Notes: generated from the letters alone by a model not told the origin. A DNA stretch of 64,000 nt from Mesoplasma melaleucae (GCF_002804105.1 NZ_CP024964.1:124001-188000); one strand, 5' to 3'. Positions 1 to 12,546 are shown, counted from the stretch's first letter. Numbers and translations are program-made.

Positions 1-233
1 TTCCAACTGCTATTTCAATCGAAGCATCACTTGCATACTTAGCATTTGACTTCATTCCAGCAGGACAAACATCACTTGGACAAATCTTAAACCAAGTTAT
101 GAACGAAACAAAATGACAAATTTATCCAAACTTATTAATTGCTCCAATGGCAGTTATTATGGTTGTTTCAGTTGTATTCTTTTTAGCTGCTAGAGTATTT
201 GCTGACTCATTAGATCCAAAAAATCATAGATAG
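1..233 (+). CDS. oppC: Oligopeptide ABC transporter permease OppC, C-terminal end (partial)
   Basis: The frame beginning at base 3 is open from the window edge to a TAG at 231-233, with one TGA read as Trp. About 76 residues are visible. They start in a permease-like segment (EASLAYLAFDFIPAG), pass through a hydrophobic helix of about 20 residues (IAPMAVIMVVSVVFFLAA) and end in a short charged tail. This matches the end of a DppC/OppC membrane subunit, in which an amphipathic EAA coupling segment precedes the last helix. The gene sits 11 bases upstream of oppD, and the identification rests largely on that operon context. The start lies outside the window. Confidence 0.8.
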
Positions 234-244
234 GAGACCAACTT

Positions 245-1813
245 ATGGCTACAAATAAAGAAAAAATTATTTCGCTTCAAGACGTTGTTGTAAAATTCAA
301 CGTTCGTGGAAAAATGTTAACAGCTATTAGAAACGTTTCTTTTGATATTTATGATGGAGAAACAATTGCAATAGTTGGTGAATCTGGGTCAGGTAAATCA
401 GTTTTAACTAAAACATTAACTAACATGTTAGAAAATAATGGTTACATTTCAAATGGAACAATTATGTATTTTCTAACTGAAGAATCAAAAAACAATCCTG
501 AAACAGCAATTAGAGAAGATGTTAACTTAGTAAACTACCACAAAGGTTCATTAACTTCTGACACAAGAAGAAAAATTAAAAAAAGTAATTACAAAACAAT
601 TAATAACGCAAAAATTCGTTTAGAAGCATTAAACGCACGTTTAGGAATTAAAGGTGCAGATTCTAATGAAGTTTTAGAAAAAATTAAAGAAGAAAGTGAA
701 ATTATTCATGATGCATATTTTGAACTTTCAACATTCTCAAGATTAAGAAAAAGAACTGTTTTACGTTTAACTCCAATAATGAAAGAAATTTCAGCTAAAA
801 AAACAAATCTTTCAATCATGAAAGGTAGACAAATTCTTGCTGGTTTAAGGATTCTTGCTGAACAAGAATTTTTAACTGAGTTTGAATTAAACTTAAAATC
901 AGTTTTAGAAAAATTAAAAAGAGCTGAAGTTGTTGAAGAACATGAAGTTAATACTTTATTAGCTGCATGAAAATTCCAAACAAAACCAACTTGAGTAAAC
1001 AAAAGAGAAGCTATTAAAAAATTAAAACAAGTTAGAGGGGGAACAATTGCTACAATTTTTCAAGACCCTATGACTTCATTAAACCCATTATTAAGTGTAG
1101 GTTTCCAAATTTCAGAAGCAATCAGATTACATAATAAAGTTTCTAGACATGCTGCAAAACAACAAGCAATTGAATTAATGAACAAAGTAGGTATTCCAAA
1201 TGCTGAAAAACGTTATCACGATATTCCAGGTAAATACTCTGGAGGTATGAAACAACGTATCGTTATTGCTATTGCATTAGCATGTAATCCAAAAGTTTTA
1301 ATTTGTGATGAGCCAACAACAGCACTTGATGTTACTATTCAAGCTCAAATTTTAGAATTAATTAAAGATCTTAAAAAAGAATTTAACTTAACTGTAATTT
1401 TCATTACTCACGACTTAGGAGTAGTTGCTAACGTTGCTGATCGTGTTGCAGTATTATATGCTGGGCAAATTATTGAATATGGTACAACTAAAGATATTTT
1501 CTTTGATGCAAGACACCCATATACTTGAGCATTATTATCATCATTACCTCAATTAGGTACAAAAGGTGAAGAATTATTTGCTATTACAGGTACACCACCA
1601 AGTTTATTCAACAAAATAAAAGGTGATGCTTTTGCACCAAGAAACAAATATGCTTTAGCAATTGACTTTGAATATAACCCACCAATGTTTGAAATTAGTA
1701 AAACACATGGTGCAAAAACTTGATTATTAGATCCAAGAGCCCCTCAAGTTAATAAACCTAAAATGTTAGACAACTTAAAAGAAGCTGTAAGCGAAGCAAA
1801 GGTAGGTGAATAG
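245..1813 (+). CDS. oppD: Oligopeptide ABC transporter ATP-binding protein OppD with long internal insertion
   Basis: This ATPase of 522 residues powers peptide import through OppBC. Walker A (GESGSGKS) is at residues 45-52, the Q-loop FQDPMTSLNP has its Gln at 273, the signature SGGMKQR is near 332, Walker B CDEP has D355-E356, and the H-loop His is 389. The C-terminal HPYT..LLSSLPQ region is typical of the OppD/OppF branch. The Walker A to Q-loop distance is about 220 residues where related proteins have roughly 55-60; the extra part is Lys/Glu-rich and helix-prone. TGA-Trp codons at 968-970 and further on split the frame under the standard code. The start has GGAG at 233-236, and oppF follows after 1 base. 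Confidence 0.93.
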
Positions 1814-1814
1814 T

Positions 1815-3668
1815 ATGGCTAAAGAATCATTAGTAAAGGTACGTGACCTTTTAATTGAATATGGACACGGAAAAAACAAAGTTTCTGCAGTTAAAGAAGT
1901 ATCATTTGATATTTACAAAGGAGAAACTTTTGGATTAGTAGGTGAATCAGGTTCTGGTAAATCAACAATTGGTAAAGCCTTAATGGGAATTGAACCAATT
2001 AATGATGGAACTGTTTACTACCAAGATACTTTAGCATTTGGTAAAATACCTAACTTGATTAAAATGAATGAAAAAATGGAACACCATATTAAAGTAATGA
2101 AACTTAATCAAACAGCAATTACTAAAGCTTTAGAAGTTTATTCAGAAGATTACAAACGTGTTTACTTTAAATATGTTGAAGGAAAATACTACGATTTAAA
2201 ATCAAAAGAAACAGTTGATTACTCTGATAACAAAATTAGAAAAATTGAAGAAGGTTTAGATTTAAAAGAACACAAATTAGTTTCAAAAGCGAGAGATCCA
2301 AAATTAAAATTAGTTGATGATGCTATTAAAAAAAATATTAAAAGAATTTTAAAATTATACAAACTTCAAGATAAATCATTATCATTCTTAAAAATGTTAA
2401 AAGCTGATGGAATTATTAATCAAGATTTATTAAAAAAAGTTAATGAATTACACACAAGAACAAATAAATTAACTTTAAAAATTAGAAAATCAGAATCAAC
2501 TATGTATTTAATTATTCAAGAAATTGAAAAAATTAGAAATGATGTTAAAAAAAGTAAATATAAATCAGTTAAAAGATTCTTCTTTGAATTAGGAAAATTA
2601 TTAGAAATATTAATTACTGAACATAAATTAGTTTCTCCAATGATTGTAGAATTAAAACAAACACAAAAATTAAGTTCTGCGATTGTTTCAAAAGGAAGCG
2701 ATAAAAAAGATTGATTAAAATGAATTGGTGAAAAATTAGCAACTATTAGTGATGAAGAAAAAATTGCAGAATTACAAGCAGTTAAAGAATTCATGGCAAT
2801 GGATAATATTCAAAAAACATTAGAACAATCACCAAAATATTGCTTACCTACAAACTCAGAAAGACATCAACTAAAAAAACAAATGCAAATGATTTTCCAA
2901 GATCCAGCATCATCATTAAATGATAGAATGCCAGTTGAACAAATTATTGCAGAAGGTTTAGATAACTTTCCTGAATTATATAAAAATGAACAAGCAGCTC
3001 AAACATACATTGATTGATTTAATTTAAACAATCCAAGTAAAGCAGGAAAAATTACATTACAAAACATTAGATATTCAAAAGTAAAACAATTTTTAATTTT
3101 ACAATTATTAACTACTGTTGGTATGTTACCTGAACATTTATCTCGTTACCCACATGAATTTTCAGGGGGTCAACGTCAACGTATTGGAATTGCTAGAGCA
3201 TTAGTTATGAAACCTTCATTTGTTGTTTGTGATGAACCTATTTCAGCACTTGACGTTTCAATTAGAGCACAAGTTATTAACTTATTATCAAAATTCCAAA
3301 TTGAGTTTGATTTAACATATATCTTTATTGCTCACGACTTAAGTGTAGTTAGATTTATTGCAAATAGAATTGCAGTTATTTATCGTGGTGATATTGTTGA
3401 ATTAGCTGATGCTGATGAATTATTCAACAACCCATTACACCCATATACTCAATCACTGTTATCTGCTGTGCCATTACCAGATCCAGAATTAGAAAAAAAG
3501 AAAAAGAGTATTAAATATAATCCAGAAGAACAACATTTTGATTACATTACAGATTCACCAAAATGAAAAGAAGTTCAGAAAGGTCACTTTATTTTAGCAA
3601 ATGATAGAGAAATTGCTGAAATCAAAGCAAGTAAAAGAAAAGCTAAAAAAATTGAGAAAGGAGCATAA
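1815..3668 (+). CDS. oppF: Oligopeptide ABC transporter ATP-binding protein OppF with very long internal insertion
   Basis: This is the second ATPase of the peptide importer, 617 residues long. Walker A GESGSGKS is at 43-50, the Q-loop FQDPASSLN has its Gln at 362, the signature FSGGQRQR is at 449-456, Walker B CDEP has D473-E474, and the H-loop His is 507, followed by [12 protein letters not shown]. An insertion of roughly 250 residues, rich in Lys, Glu, Leu and Ile and likely coiled coil, separates Walker A from the Q-loop; a smaller one precedes the signature. An in-frame GTG at 1806 is possible, but ATG 1815 has an upstream AGGTG at 1802-1806 and gives the usual N-terminus. oppA starts 2 bases after the stop. 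Confidence 0.93.
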
Positions 3669-3670
3669 TT

Positions 3671-6667
3671 ATGAAAAAATTACTTAGTATAATTGCTGCT
3701 GGTACTTTAGTTATAACAGCAGGTTCAACTTTAGTTTCATGTGGAATGTCTGCAACAAAACTAATGGCAAGAAAAGTAAATACAAAAGAGTATAAAGGTT
3801 TCATGACTGCCGCTCTTAACACTTGATCACCTGGTTCTTCAAACCAAAATAGTGATGCAATTATTGGGGAAAACTTATACGATGGTTTATTAACTCCTAA
3901 CGCACATAATGAAATTGAAGGTCAAATGGCAAACTGATGAGGACATAATCAAGAAGGTACAGAATACTACTTCCATTTAAGAGATAAAGAAACATCTTCA
4001 GAAGATGGAAGAAAAACTGGAATTCCAAAATGAACAATAACTAAAGATGGAAAAGTAACAGGGACAGAAAATGTATCTCCAATGGATTTTTATAATGCAT
4101 TCAGATTTACTTTCAACCCTAATGCTTCAGCTGATGGAGCTGCACCAACAAATGGTTTATTTAAAAATGGTAGTGCGCTAGTTGATGGGATTTTACCAAC
4201 AATTACAGAGTATGATACATTGTTAAACAAAGGAAAAAACTTTGGTAGAACAACTGAAAAAGGTGGAACATCAAATATTGCTCAAGAAGCTATTTCAACT
4301 AGAAACTTTGATATTATCATCATGTTAGTAAACCTTTGATCTGCTACAGAAGAAGGACAAGCTAAAATTAATAAATTAGCAGCAGCTAAAATTGATGCAA
4401 TTACAGAAGAGAAAGATGGAAAAGAAGTTATAACAGGTTATAATAGAATACAAGAATTTGATAATTTAATTACTGAAATCAAATATTATACTACTGAAGC
4501 AAACTTCCAACAATTAATTACTGATTCTGCACAAAATGGTGGAATGATGGCTGTTTCATTAGCAACTGAAGGTTTAGGAACTGCCACTTCAGAAAAAGCA
4601 GATTCTGGACAAATGTATAACATAAGATATACTTTACAAAATCCTTCTACATCATTCTTTACTTCAGCAGCAGGTTATGGTTCATTAAAACCACTACCTT
4701 TCTATGCTGTTAGTTATTCAGATACTCAAAATAGATCTTGATATAATTTTTCAAAAAGATATCAACCAAGTATCAATGAAATGTGATTCTCTGGTGCTTA
4801 TTATGTTCAATCATATAAAGCAGGTACTAATGCAGTTTTATTAAAAAATCCTCATTACTACCAAGCTGACAGAACATATATTGAAAAAGCAACTTATACT
4901 TTAACTAGAACAGCATCAGTTGACTCAAACAGACTTTGATTTGAAGGTGGAGATGCATCTGAAGTTGCTATTTCACCAAACGATGCTAGTGGTTGAAAAA
5001 AATATGTTGGTGATGATTATAATGCTGATGAACAAAAATTTGCATTTGAAGGTACTCATGCAACATCAACAGTTCCTAGTCAATATAGTTTTACAACATT
5101 CTATAACTATGGTAGAGTAAGTCAAAAAGATGGCAAAAAAATAATATCAGCGTCATCAAAAGCAATGGCTCAAAAATCTGTAAGATTATACTTGAATTAC
5201 ATTATGCAAAGAACTCAATTCCCTGCATACATTGCTGGTAAATTAGACAATAATGAAAATACTAAAGAGTCATTAGCATGAGATAAAGACAAAAATGTTA
5301 AAACAAGATCATCAACTTTACTAAGAAACGTATTTACAATTCCAAAATTAGCTGTAAATACAGATAAACAAGAAGATGCAGTTGCATCATCAGCTCCTGA
5401 TGAAATCAGAGGAGTTTCAGTTAAAGACTATACAATTCAAAATGTTGGTTCAGATTATAATAAAATGTATGGAACAAAAAACATGGAATTAGAACCAACT
5501 GAAACAGCTCCAACTGCAGATACTGATTCAAAAACTAGATTAGCAATCTTAGAAGAAAATATAACAACTCCTAACTTTGACAAAGAAAAATTAGAAAAAT
5601 TCTACAATGAACAATTTGGTTCATTAGTAGATGGTAATGATGCATTCTATCAAAATGACTTAATGGCATTAGGAATGTTCTTAAAAGATGATGGAACAGA
5701 TGTTATACCAGAACTTGAAGATGAATTGAAAAAATTTGCTGATTCAGCATATAAATCAGTTATTGATAGAGAACAAAACGACAAATCTGTTGACCAAGCT
5801 AACGAAAAAGCTAAAGCAAAAATTCTTGGTGATGTAGTTAGACAAGATCTTGAAAGCAAAAAAATTCTTGAAAAAGGTAAAAATCAATCAATATCACTTG
5901 AATGACTATTAAATGGACTTTCAAGATTAACTTTAAATCCAAGAGTTGAATATATTGTTGAACAATTTAACAGTACTGTTGGTGATAATAGTCCAATTAA
6001 ATTAGTTGCAACAGTTTCAAATGATAATGCAGACTATGTAAATAAATCAAAAATTGGTGAATATGATATCCTTGTTAGTGGATGAGGACCAGATTATACT
6101 GATCCATATAACTTCTTACATACAATGATTTTTGGTGGAGAATATAATTCATATACAAAACTAAAAACTGTAGTTAAATCTAATGGTACTAGTGAAGGAA
6201 GCGAGAACGTTCCTAAATTAATAATGAATGATGGATACGAAGAATATGATAGTGTTTATCAAGATTTAAGAAATACTGTTGCTAATTATACTGGAATAGT
6301 TGAAACTGCAAAAGGTGAATCTGATTTTACTCAAAGACTAATTCAATTATCTAAAGCAGAAACTTATGCATTGTATAATGTTGGATTCACAGCTACTTTA
6401 TACAACAAAACTCCAATGAAAACTATTCAACTTTCATATTTAGATCCATTTACAAGATCTTCATTTATTGCTGGAAGTTCTAACTTAAGATTATTTGGTG
6501 TAAAAATGATTGAATCTCTTTGAAATAAAGAAGAATTCTTAAAAGCACAAGCACAATTTAATGAAGGATCAGATAACTCTGTTGCAGAGTACAAAAAATT
6601 ATATGTTTATGATCCTAAATCAGATGGAATTGTTACTGCTTCAAATTCAGGGATACCAAGCAAATAA
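3671..6667 (+). CDS. oppA: Oligopeptide-binding lipoprotein OppA
   Basis: This is a surface lipoprotein of 998 residues, the substrate-binding subunit of the Opp importer (SBP family 5). The signal peptide MKKLLSIIAAGTL ends in a lipobox LVSC, with the lipidated Cys at residue 24. The early mature region (ALNTWSPGSSNQNSDAIIGENLYDGLL) is typical of peptide-binding proteins. Mollicutes OppA proteins are larger than the roughly 540 residues usual in other bacteria, so the length is not odd here. Many TGA-Trp codons lie in the frame. The Shine-Dalgarno AAAGGAG is at 3657-3663. It is the last gene of the operon and is followed by a terminator. Confidence 0.93.
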
Positions 6668-6681
6668 ATAATTTAAAAATT

Positions 6682-6710
6682 AAGAGTGCAAATGCATTCT
6701 TTTTTTATTT
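6682..6710 (+). terminator. Rho-independent terminator of the opp operon
   Basis: A stem AAGAGTGC / GCATTCTT with one G-T pair and a 4-base AAAT loop is followed by a T-rich tail. It lies 15 bases after the oppA stop. Confidence 0.8.
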
Positions 6711-6758
6711 TCGTTTTAAAGTGTAAAATAAAAATAAGTAAAAAAAGGAAACTGTAAT

Positions 6759-7697
6759 ATGAAAAATGAAAACTTAAGAACATTAGATGGCAAAAACATT
6801 AGTTTGTATATTTGAGATGAAGTACAAGAAGGTAAGTGTATAATTCAACTAGTGCATGGAAGCTGCGAACATGCACTAAGATATGATGAGTTTGCAAAAG
6901 AAATGAATAAACAAGGATTTATTGTAGTTGCCAATGACCACCGAGGTCACGGGAAGACAGCTGAATTAAACCATAAACCGCTTGGCTATTTTTCTTCAAA
7001 AAATGGTTGAAACAAAATTGTTAATGATTTAAAGATTGTTAATGAATTTATTAAAAGTAACTATGCAAATTTACCAATTGTTATGTTAGGTCTTTCAATG
7101 GGAAGTTTTATGACTAGAACTTTTATGATTGATTATCCAAATACAATTGATGGGTTTATTATTAGTGGAACAGCATGACATAGTACTGCACTACTTAAAA
7201 CATCTTGATTGATTGCAAAAATTAGACAAACTTTTAGAAAAACTGATGGACCAGATGATTTTATTTGAAAATTAAGTTATAAACCACTTAACAAAAAATA
7301 TGAATCTATTAACACTACTGGTGTTGAATGACTTTCTAATAACAAAGAAAATAATGATGGATTCTTAAATGATCCATTAACTGGTCAAATCTTTACGTCT
7401 TCAGCATTTAAAGATATGTTTGCAGGATTACTATATAATCAAAAATCTAAGAACATAAAAAAGGTAAATAAAAATCTTCCAATTTTACTTGTGTCAGGAA
7501 GTGATGATTCAGTTGGTAACTATGGAAAAATGGTTGAAAAAACTTATAAGAAATTTAAAAAACAAAACTTAAATGTTAAATTAAAACTTTATGATAACCA
7601 ACGTCATGAAATCTTATTTGATAATGATAAAGAAATAGTCGAACAAGATGTTATAAAATTTGTAAATTCAATTATTAATACAAAACAGCAAGATTAA
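6759..7697 (+). CDS. Alpha/beta hydrolase, lysophospholipase (serine aminopeptidase S33-like)
   Basis: This soluble hydrolase of 312 residues shows LVHGSCEH near residue 32 (oxyanion region), NDHRGHGKT, the nucleophile elbow GLSMGS with Ser113, a likely acid in SGSDDSVG and a catalytic His in QRHEIL near the C-terminus. This pattern matches the PldB/monoacylglycerol-lipase-like branch common in Mollicutes, where such enzymes may process host lipids; the actual substrate is unknown. It is a single-gene unit between two terminators. The Shine-Dalgarno AAAGGAA is at 6745-6750 and a TAAAAT -10 candidate is at 6724-6729. Trp codons are TGA. Confidence 0.85.
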
Positions 7698-7714
7698 TAT
7701 ATTTTGTTGTTTTT
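7683..7714 (+). terminator. Weak terminator hairpin overlapping the hydrolase stop
   Basis: AAACAGCAA and TTGTTGTTT can pair with one wobble across a 12-base loop that includes the stop codon, followed by TTTTT. The stem is weak because of the large loop. Confidence 0.45.
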
Positions 7715-7764
7715 TAATAAAGTTATGGTAAATATAAAATTAACATTAAGTTAAGCAAAATTGG

Positions 7765-7770
7765 TATAAT
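7765..7770 (+). promoter_or_regulatory. ftsK promoter -10 element
   Basis: A perfect TATAAT preceded by TTGG (TGG just upstream, an extended -10 form) lies 24 bases before the ftsK start. No convincing -35 is visible. Confidence 0.65.
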
Positions 7771-7794
7771 TATATTATTGCAAAGGGTGATTAG

Positions 7795-10668
7795 ATGGAA
7801 AATAAGAAAGAAGAAAAGTTTTTAGCTAACTACGAATGAAACGAAGAAAAAACTGCTGCTTTTGTTACAACTAAACAAAAGCGAAGAAGTGACTCAATTT
7901 CATGAATGGTTACAGGATTAGTTATTTTATTTATAACTGTTTTTTCATTAGGAAGAATTACAGTAATTGGACAATTTCTTGATGATGTTATTTTCAACTT
8001 TTTATTTGGTTGATTTAAATACTTTATCTATGTAATTTTATTTATTGTAGATTTATCAATTTTTTCAGGAATTAGATTTAAATTTAAAAAACGATTCTTA
8101 TTAATGGTAATGTCTTCGTTTATATTATTATGTTGATTAATTTCATTGATTTTGTTCACACAAATAATAGCTTTAAAGAATGAACACTTAAATAAGCTAT
8201 GACAAAAAGACTTTTTTGGTCAAATGTTTGGCGTTTATGCTACAGAATGATTTAATCACTCAATTTTTTCTGGACAGTATTATAAAGAAGTAATTGACTA
8301 CTTCTTAAAAACTGGTGGAGATGGATACTTTAACTTATACAGTGGTGGTGGAATAACTGGAACTTTAATGGTTGCTACTACTTCTTATTTATCAATTGTA
8401 GGATCATACCTATTACTTGTTGCTTTAATGTTTATTAATGGAATGTGAATATTTACAGGTGATCCAATTTTCTTATTTAAATCTAAATCAAAAAGAAAAG
8501 GTAAAGCTTTAAGAATTCTAACTTTAAAATCAAAAAGAAATCCAAATACTAAAAAAATGAAAGAAGTTGCTAACCAGGTTTCAACTGAACCTAAACTTGA
8601 AAAAAATGGTTGGGACTCAATTAATGTATTTGGAAACATGGATTTTGATGAAGAACAAGAAACTAGAACTAGCGATTTAACAATTCAACTACCTTCATAT
8701 GTTAAAAAAGATGACAAAGAATTATTAGATCAAATTAAACAAGAAGAACATTTAGAATGCTCATTACCCGAAGAAGTAATAGATGCTAAATATGTTAAAA
8801 ACAAAGAACTAATTTCAAACAACTTATCTTCATCTTCATTGATGGATGAAAATCTTAATGATCCAAACCGTAGAAGATTTGTTTCAAGAAGAGTTCAAGA
8901 AAACAATCAAGTTGAAACTCTAGTTAAAAACCCCGATCTAAAACCAATTACACAAAATAGTCAAGTTGTTAAAGAAGAACAAAGTGCAGAAATTAAACAA
9001 GTTATTTCAGAACCAATCATTGAAAATGAACCTGAAGTAACAGTTGATGGTGATGATACTTTCTTTGATGCAATTTATCAAGAAAATGAAGTTGAAGTAA
9101 AAAGTGAAACAGCAGAAGCACTTGATGCCTTAAGTAAATATGATATTTCAGATAATAATATAAATGAAGAACCAATTGTTGAAGAAGTAAGCACTCCAAT
9201 TACTAAAACTGTAGTAGAACCAACACCAGTTCTTGAAGAAATAAATGAAGAAACAGTTGAAGAACCAAAAATTATAATGAATAAAAATTATAAACTTCCA
9301 CCACTCGATGTATTAGCTGTAATGGAAAAAGATTACAACAAAGAAAGATCTAATAAAGAGAATGCTGCATTAAAAGCACTTGCAATTAATGAAACATTTA
9401 ACCAATTCGGAGTTAAAGCAAAAGTTATTAACTCAATCATTGGACCAAGTGTTATGAAGTTTGAAATTGAAGCTGAACCTGGTGTAAAAGTTAATAGTAT
9501 TACAAACCTAGAGAATGATTTAAAATTAGCTTTAGCTACTCAAAACATGCGTTTAGAAGCACCAATTCCAGGAAAAAACTTAATTGGAATTGAATTAGCT
9601 AATGCAAGTTCTGAAATGGTTTCAATGCGTGAAATTATTGAATCAATTTCAAAAGAACAAGAAGGTGAAAAATTATTATTCGTTTTAGGTAAAAACGTTT
9701 TAGGTGAACCTTTAACTGCACAATTAAACAAAATGCCTCACTTACTTGTTGCCGGATCAACAGGTAGTGGTAAATCAGTTATGATTAATGCTTTAATTTG
9801 TTCAATTCTGTTAAGAGCAAAACCAAATGAAGTTAAATTCTTAATGATTGACCCTAAAAAAGTTGAACTTTCAGTTTATTCAAGAATTCCACATATGTTA
9901 GCTCCAGTTGTTTCAGATATGAAGCAAGCAGCCAATGCATTAAAAATGGTTGTTGCTGAAATGGAAAGACGTTATGAATTATTCATGAATCTTGGAGTTA
10001 GAAACATTGATGGGTATAACAGAAAAGTTTCAGGATCTAAAAAAATGCCATTCCAAGTTATTATTATTGATGAGCTAGCTGACTTAATGATGACTGGTGA
10101 TAAAAAACAAGTTGAAGAATCAATTATGAGAATTACACAAATGGCACGTGCTGCAGGAATTCATTTAATAGTTGCAACACAAAGACCATCAACTGATGTT
10201 ATTACAGGAACAATTAAAACAAACATTCCAACAAGAATTGCGTTTGCTGTCACAACAGGAATTGACTCAAGAATAATCTTAGATTCAATCGGTGCAGAAA
10301 ACTTACTTGGTAGAGGAGATATGTTATTCATGCCTCCAGGTGGTGGAGACTTAATGAGAGCACAAGGAGCTTATTTAAGTGATGAAGAAATCAAAGAAAT
10401 TGTTGATTTCACAATTGCTCAACAACAACCAATGTACTCAGAAGAGTTTGACCATGATAACTTAAAATCAGTTGGTTTAGTTGATGAATTTTATGAAGAT
10501 GCTAAAGCATTTGTAATTGAAAAACAAGATGCATCTTCATCTGCAATTAGAGGTAAATTTAGAATTGCTGATGCTAGAGCAACAAATATTTTAAATCACT
10601 TAGAAGATGAAGGAATAGTTGGACCAAAAAATGCTTCAGGGCGAAGAGAAGTTCTAATTAAGAAATAA
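7795..10668 (+). CDS. ftsK: DNA translocase FtsK/SpoIIIE
   Basis: This membrane-anchored DNA pump of 957 residues helps clear and segregate chromosomes at division. The N-terminus carries about four transmembrane helices (within residues 40-220), followed by a low-complexity acidic linker (about 250-500). Next comes the RecA-like motor with Walker A GSTGSGKS at 654-661 and Walker B IIIDELADL with D759-E760. The C-terminal gamma (winged-helix) domain SSSAIRGKFRIADARA is present, so recognition of polar DNA sequences is likely kept. The Shine-Dalgarno AAAGGGTG is at 7782-7789. One rare TGG Trp codon occurs at 8611; all other Trp codons seen are TGA. It has its own promoter and terminator. Confidence 0.95.
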
Positions 10669-10695
10669 ACCCTTTTATTTAGGGTTTTTATTTTC
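10667..10695 (+). terminator. Rho-independent terminator of ftsK
   Basis: AAACCC, an 8-base T-rich loop, AGGGTTT and a T tail. It overlaps the ftsK stop codon. Confidence 0.85.
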
Positions 10696-10721
10696 TAAAA
10701 TAATAGAAAGGATTTAGTTAT

Positions 10722-12488
10722 ATGGATTTAAAAAGTAAAGTTAGTAATTTACCAAATAAACCAGGATGTTATTTATATTTAAATAAAGACAAACATTTTA
10801 TTTATGTTGGTAAAGCCAAAAATTTGAAAAAAAGAGTTTCTACATATTTTGATCGAGTGCAAAACCTTAAAACAACTAGATTAGTTAGAGAAATTGCAGA
10901 TATTGAATACTTTGTTGTTTCAAATGAAAAAGAATCGTTATTACTTGAAGAGAATTTAATTAAAAAATACAGACCAAAATATAATGTTTTATTAAATGAT
11001 GACAAATCTTATCCATATATAATCATTACCAATGAAAAAGATCCAACCTATAAATACGTTAGAAAATTAGATAAAAAAGCATTAAGAAGCTTTGGTCCTT
11101 TACCAATTGGCTCTAATGCAAGAGAAACATTAATAACATTAGAACGATTATTTCCACTTAGAAGATGTAAAGGGAATTTAAGAAAACCTTGTTTACATTA
11201 TTTTATTGGACAATGTAGTGGAGCTTGTTTTAAAGAAGTTGATAAAGCATATTACCAAGAACAAATCAAAAGAGTTGATAATTTCTTTAAAGGAAATATT
11301 AATGAAGTGAAAACAATTTTAACTAATCAAATGTTAAAAGCTTCAGAAAATTTACAATTTGAAGAAGCACAAAGAATTAAAGAACAAATAATAAGTTTAG
11401 ATTTTACAACTACTAAACAAAATGTTGAGTTTAAAAGTCAAACTGATCTTGATGTTATAAGTTATTTTATTGAAGATGACAAAATAGCGATTGTTACATT
11501 ATTCTATCGTGCAGGAAAACTTTTATTTAAAGATGAACATATTCAACTTTATTTTGAGCAAGACATTACTGATTTATTAGATTCATTTATGACTCAAATA
11601 TATGAAAAAAATATCTTACCTCACAAAATTATTGTTGATAAAGAAATTGAATTGTTTGAACTAAATGATAAGTATAAAAATCTAACAACTCACCCAATTA
11701 AGGAAGAAGAAAAAATTATTTATAACATTGGATTACAGAATGCTCAAGAAGCAATTAGAAAATCAAAAATATCAACAACAACAAATATTGGTAATGAAAA
11801 TGAATTAATTATTCAATTACAAAAAGTTGCTAAGTTAAACAAAGAACCATATCGTTTAGAAATGTTTGATATTTCCAATATTGGTAATGAGTTCATTGTT
11901 GGAAGTTGTGTAGTTTACATTAATGGTAAACCTGTTAGAAATGAATTTAGAAAATATAATATTGAAAGTAAATTTACATCTGATTATGATCGTATGAAAG
12001 AAATGTTGTATCGTAGATTTCAAAAAGCTTTATTGGAACAAAGAATGCTTCCTGACTTAATTATTATGGATGGTGGAATTATTCAAGTTCACGCAGCTAA
12101 AGAAATTATCAATGCATTAGGCTTAAATGATATTCAAATTATTGGATTAGTAAAAGATGATCATCATAAGACTTCGTTCTTAATTAATACAAATGAAGAT
12201 GATGTAAAAATTAAAGATTATCCAAAATTATTTAACTGATTAAGTAGCATTCAAATCAGAGTTGATGAGTATGCAAAATCAGGTTTTAAAAAAAAGCAAA
12301 ATAATTCATTTTTAAAAGTTGAGTTAGAACAAATTGAAGGATTAGGTAAAAAACGAATTCAAAATTTATTCAAAAACTATAATACAATAAGCGAAATTCG
12401 ACAAGCAAGTGAAGTAGATCTGTTTAAAATATTAAAAAATAAAAAGACTTTGGATAACTTATTAAACTATTTAAAGAATAAGAAATAG
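10722..12488 (+). CDS. uvrC: Excinuclease ABC subunit C
   Basis: This is the dual-incision nuclease of nucleotide excision repair, 588 residues long. The GIY-YIG nuclease domain is at about 10-90 (GCYLYL, YVGKAKNLKKR). A Cys-rich segment follows (RRCKGN, CLHYFIGQCSGAC), then the UVR domain that binds UvrB (FEEAQRIKEQI near 220), the RNase H-like endonuclease half (MFDISNIGNEFIVGS, IIMDGGIIQVHAA), and a C-terminal helix-hairpin-helix pair (IEGLGKKRIQNLF). Length is normal. The Shine-Dalgarno AGAAAGGA is at 10704-10711. uvrA and uvrB are not in this window. The TGA at 12237 is Trp. Confidence 0.95.
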
Positions 12489-12512
12489 ATACAAATTTTT
12501 AAACAATTATTA

Positions 12513-12518
12513 TATAAT
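12513..12518 (+). promoter_or_regulatory. greA promoter -10 element
   Basis: A TATAAT lies in the 58-base gap between uvrC and greA, 28 bases before the greA ATG. Upstream AT-rich sequence offers only a weak -35. Confidence 0.6.
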
Positions 12519-12546
12519 TAAAAAAGTTAGTTACTAGGAGAAGAAC

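Noticed and set aside
706-1002. Minus-strand frame of 98 codons opposite oppD
   Set aside because: It lies wholly within the oppD insertion on the other strand, has no Shine-Dalgarno and reads like reversed Lys/Glu codons (Phe/Ser-rich). The same applies to the other minus-strand frames inside ribosomal protein, ATP synthase, gat and permease genes.
9017-9199. Acidic repeat stretch in the ftsK linker as a tandem repeat
   Set aside because: The Glu/Val/Pro-rich linker is low in complexity but shows no regular repeat unit at DNA level; this is usual for FtsK linkers.
8557-10668. A separate 703-residue gene starting at 8557
   Set aside because: The frame is continuous upstream through TGA-Trp codons to ATG 7795, where a Shine-Dalgarno, a promoter and the expected FtsK membrane helices are found.
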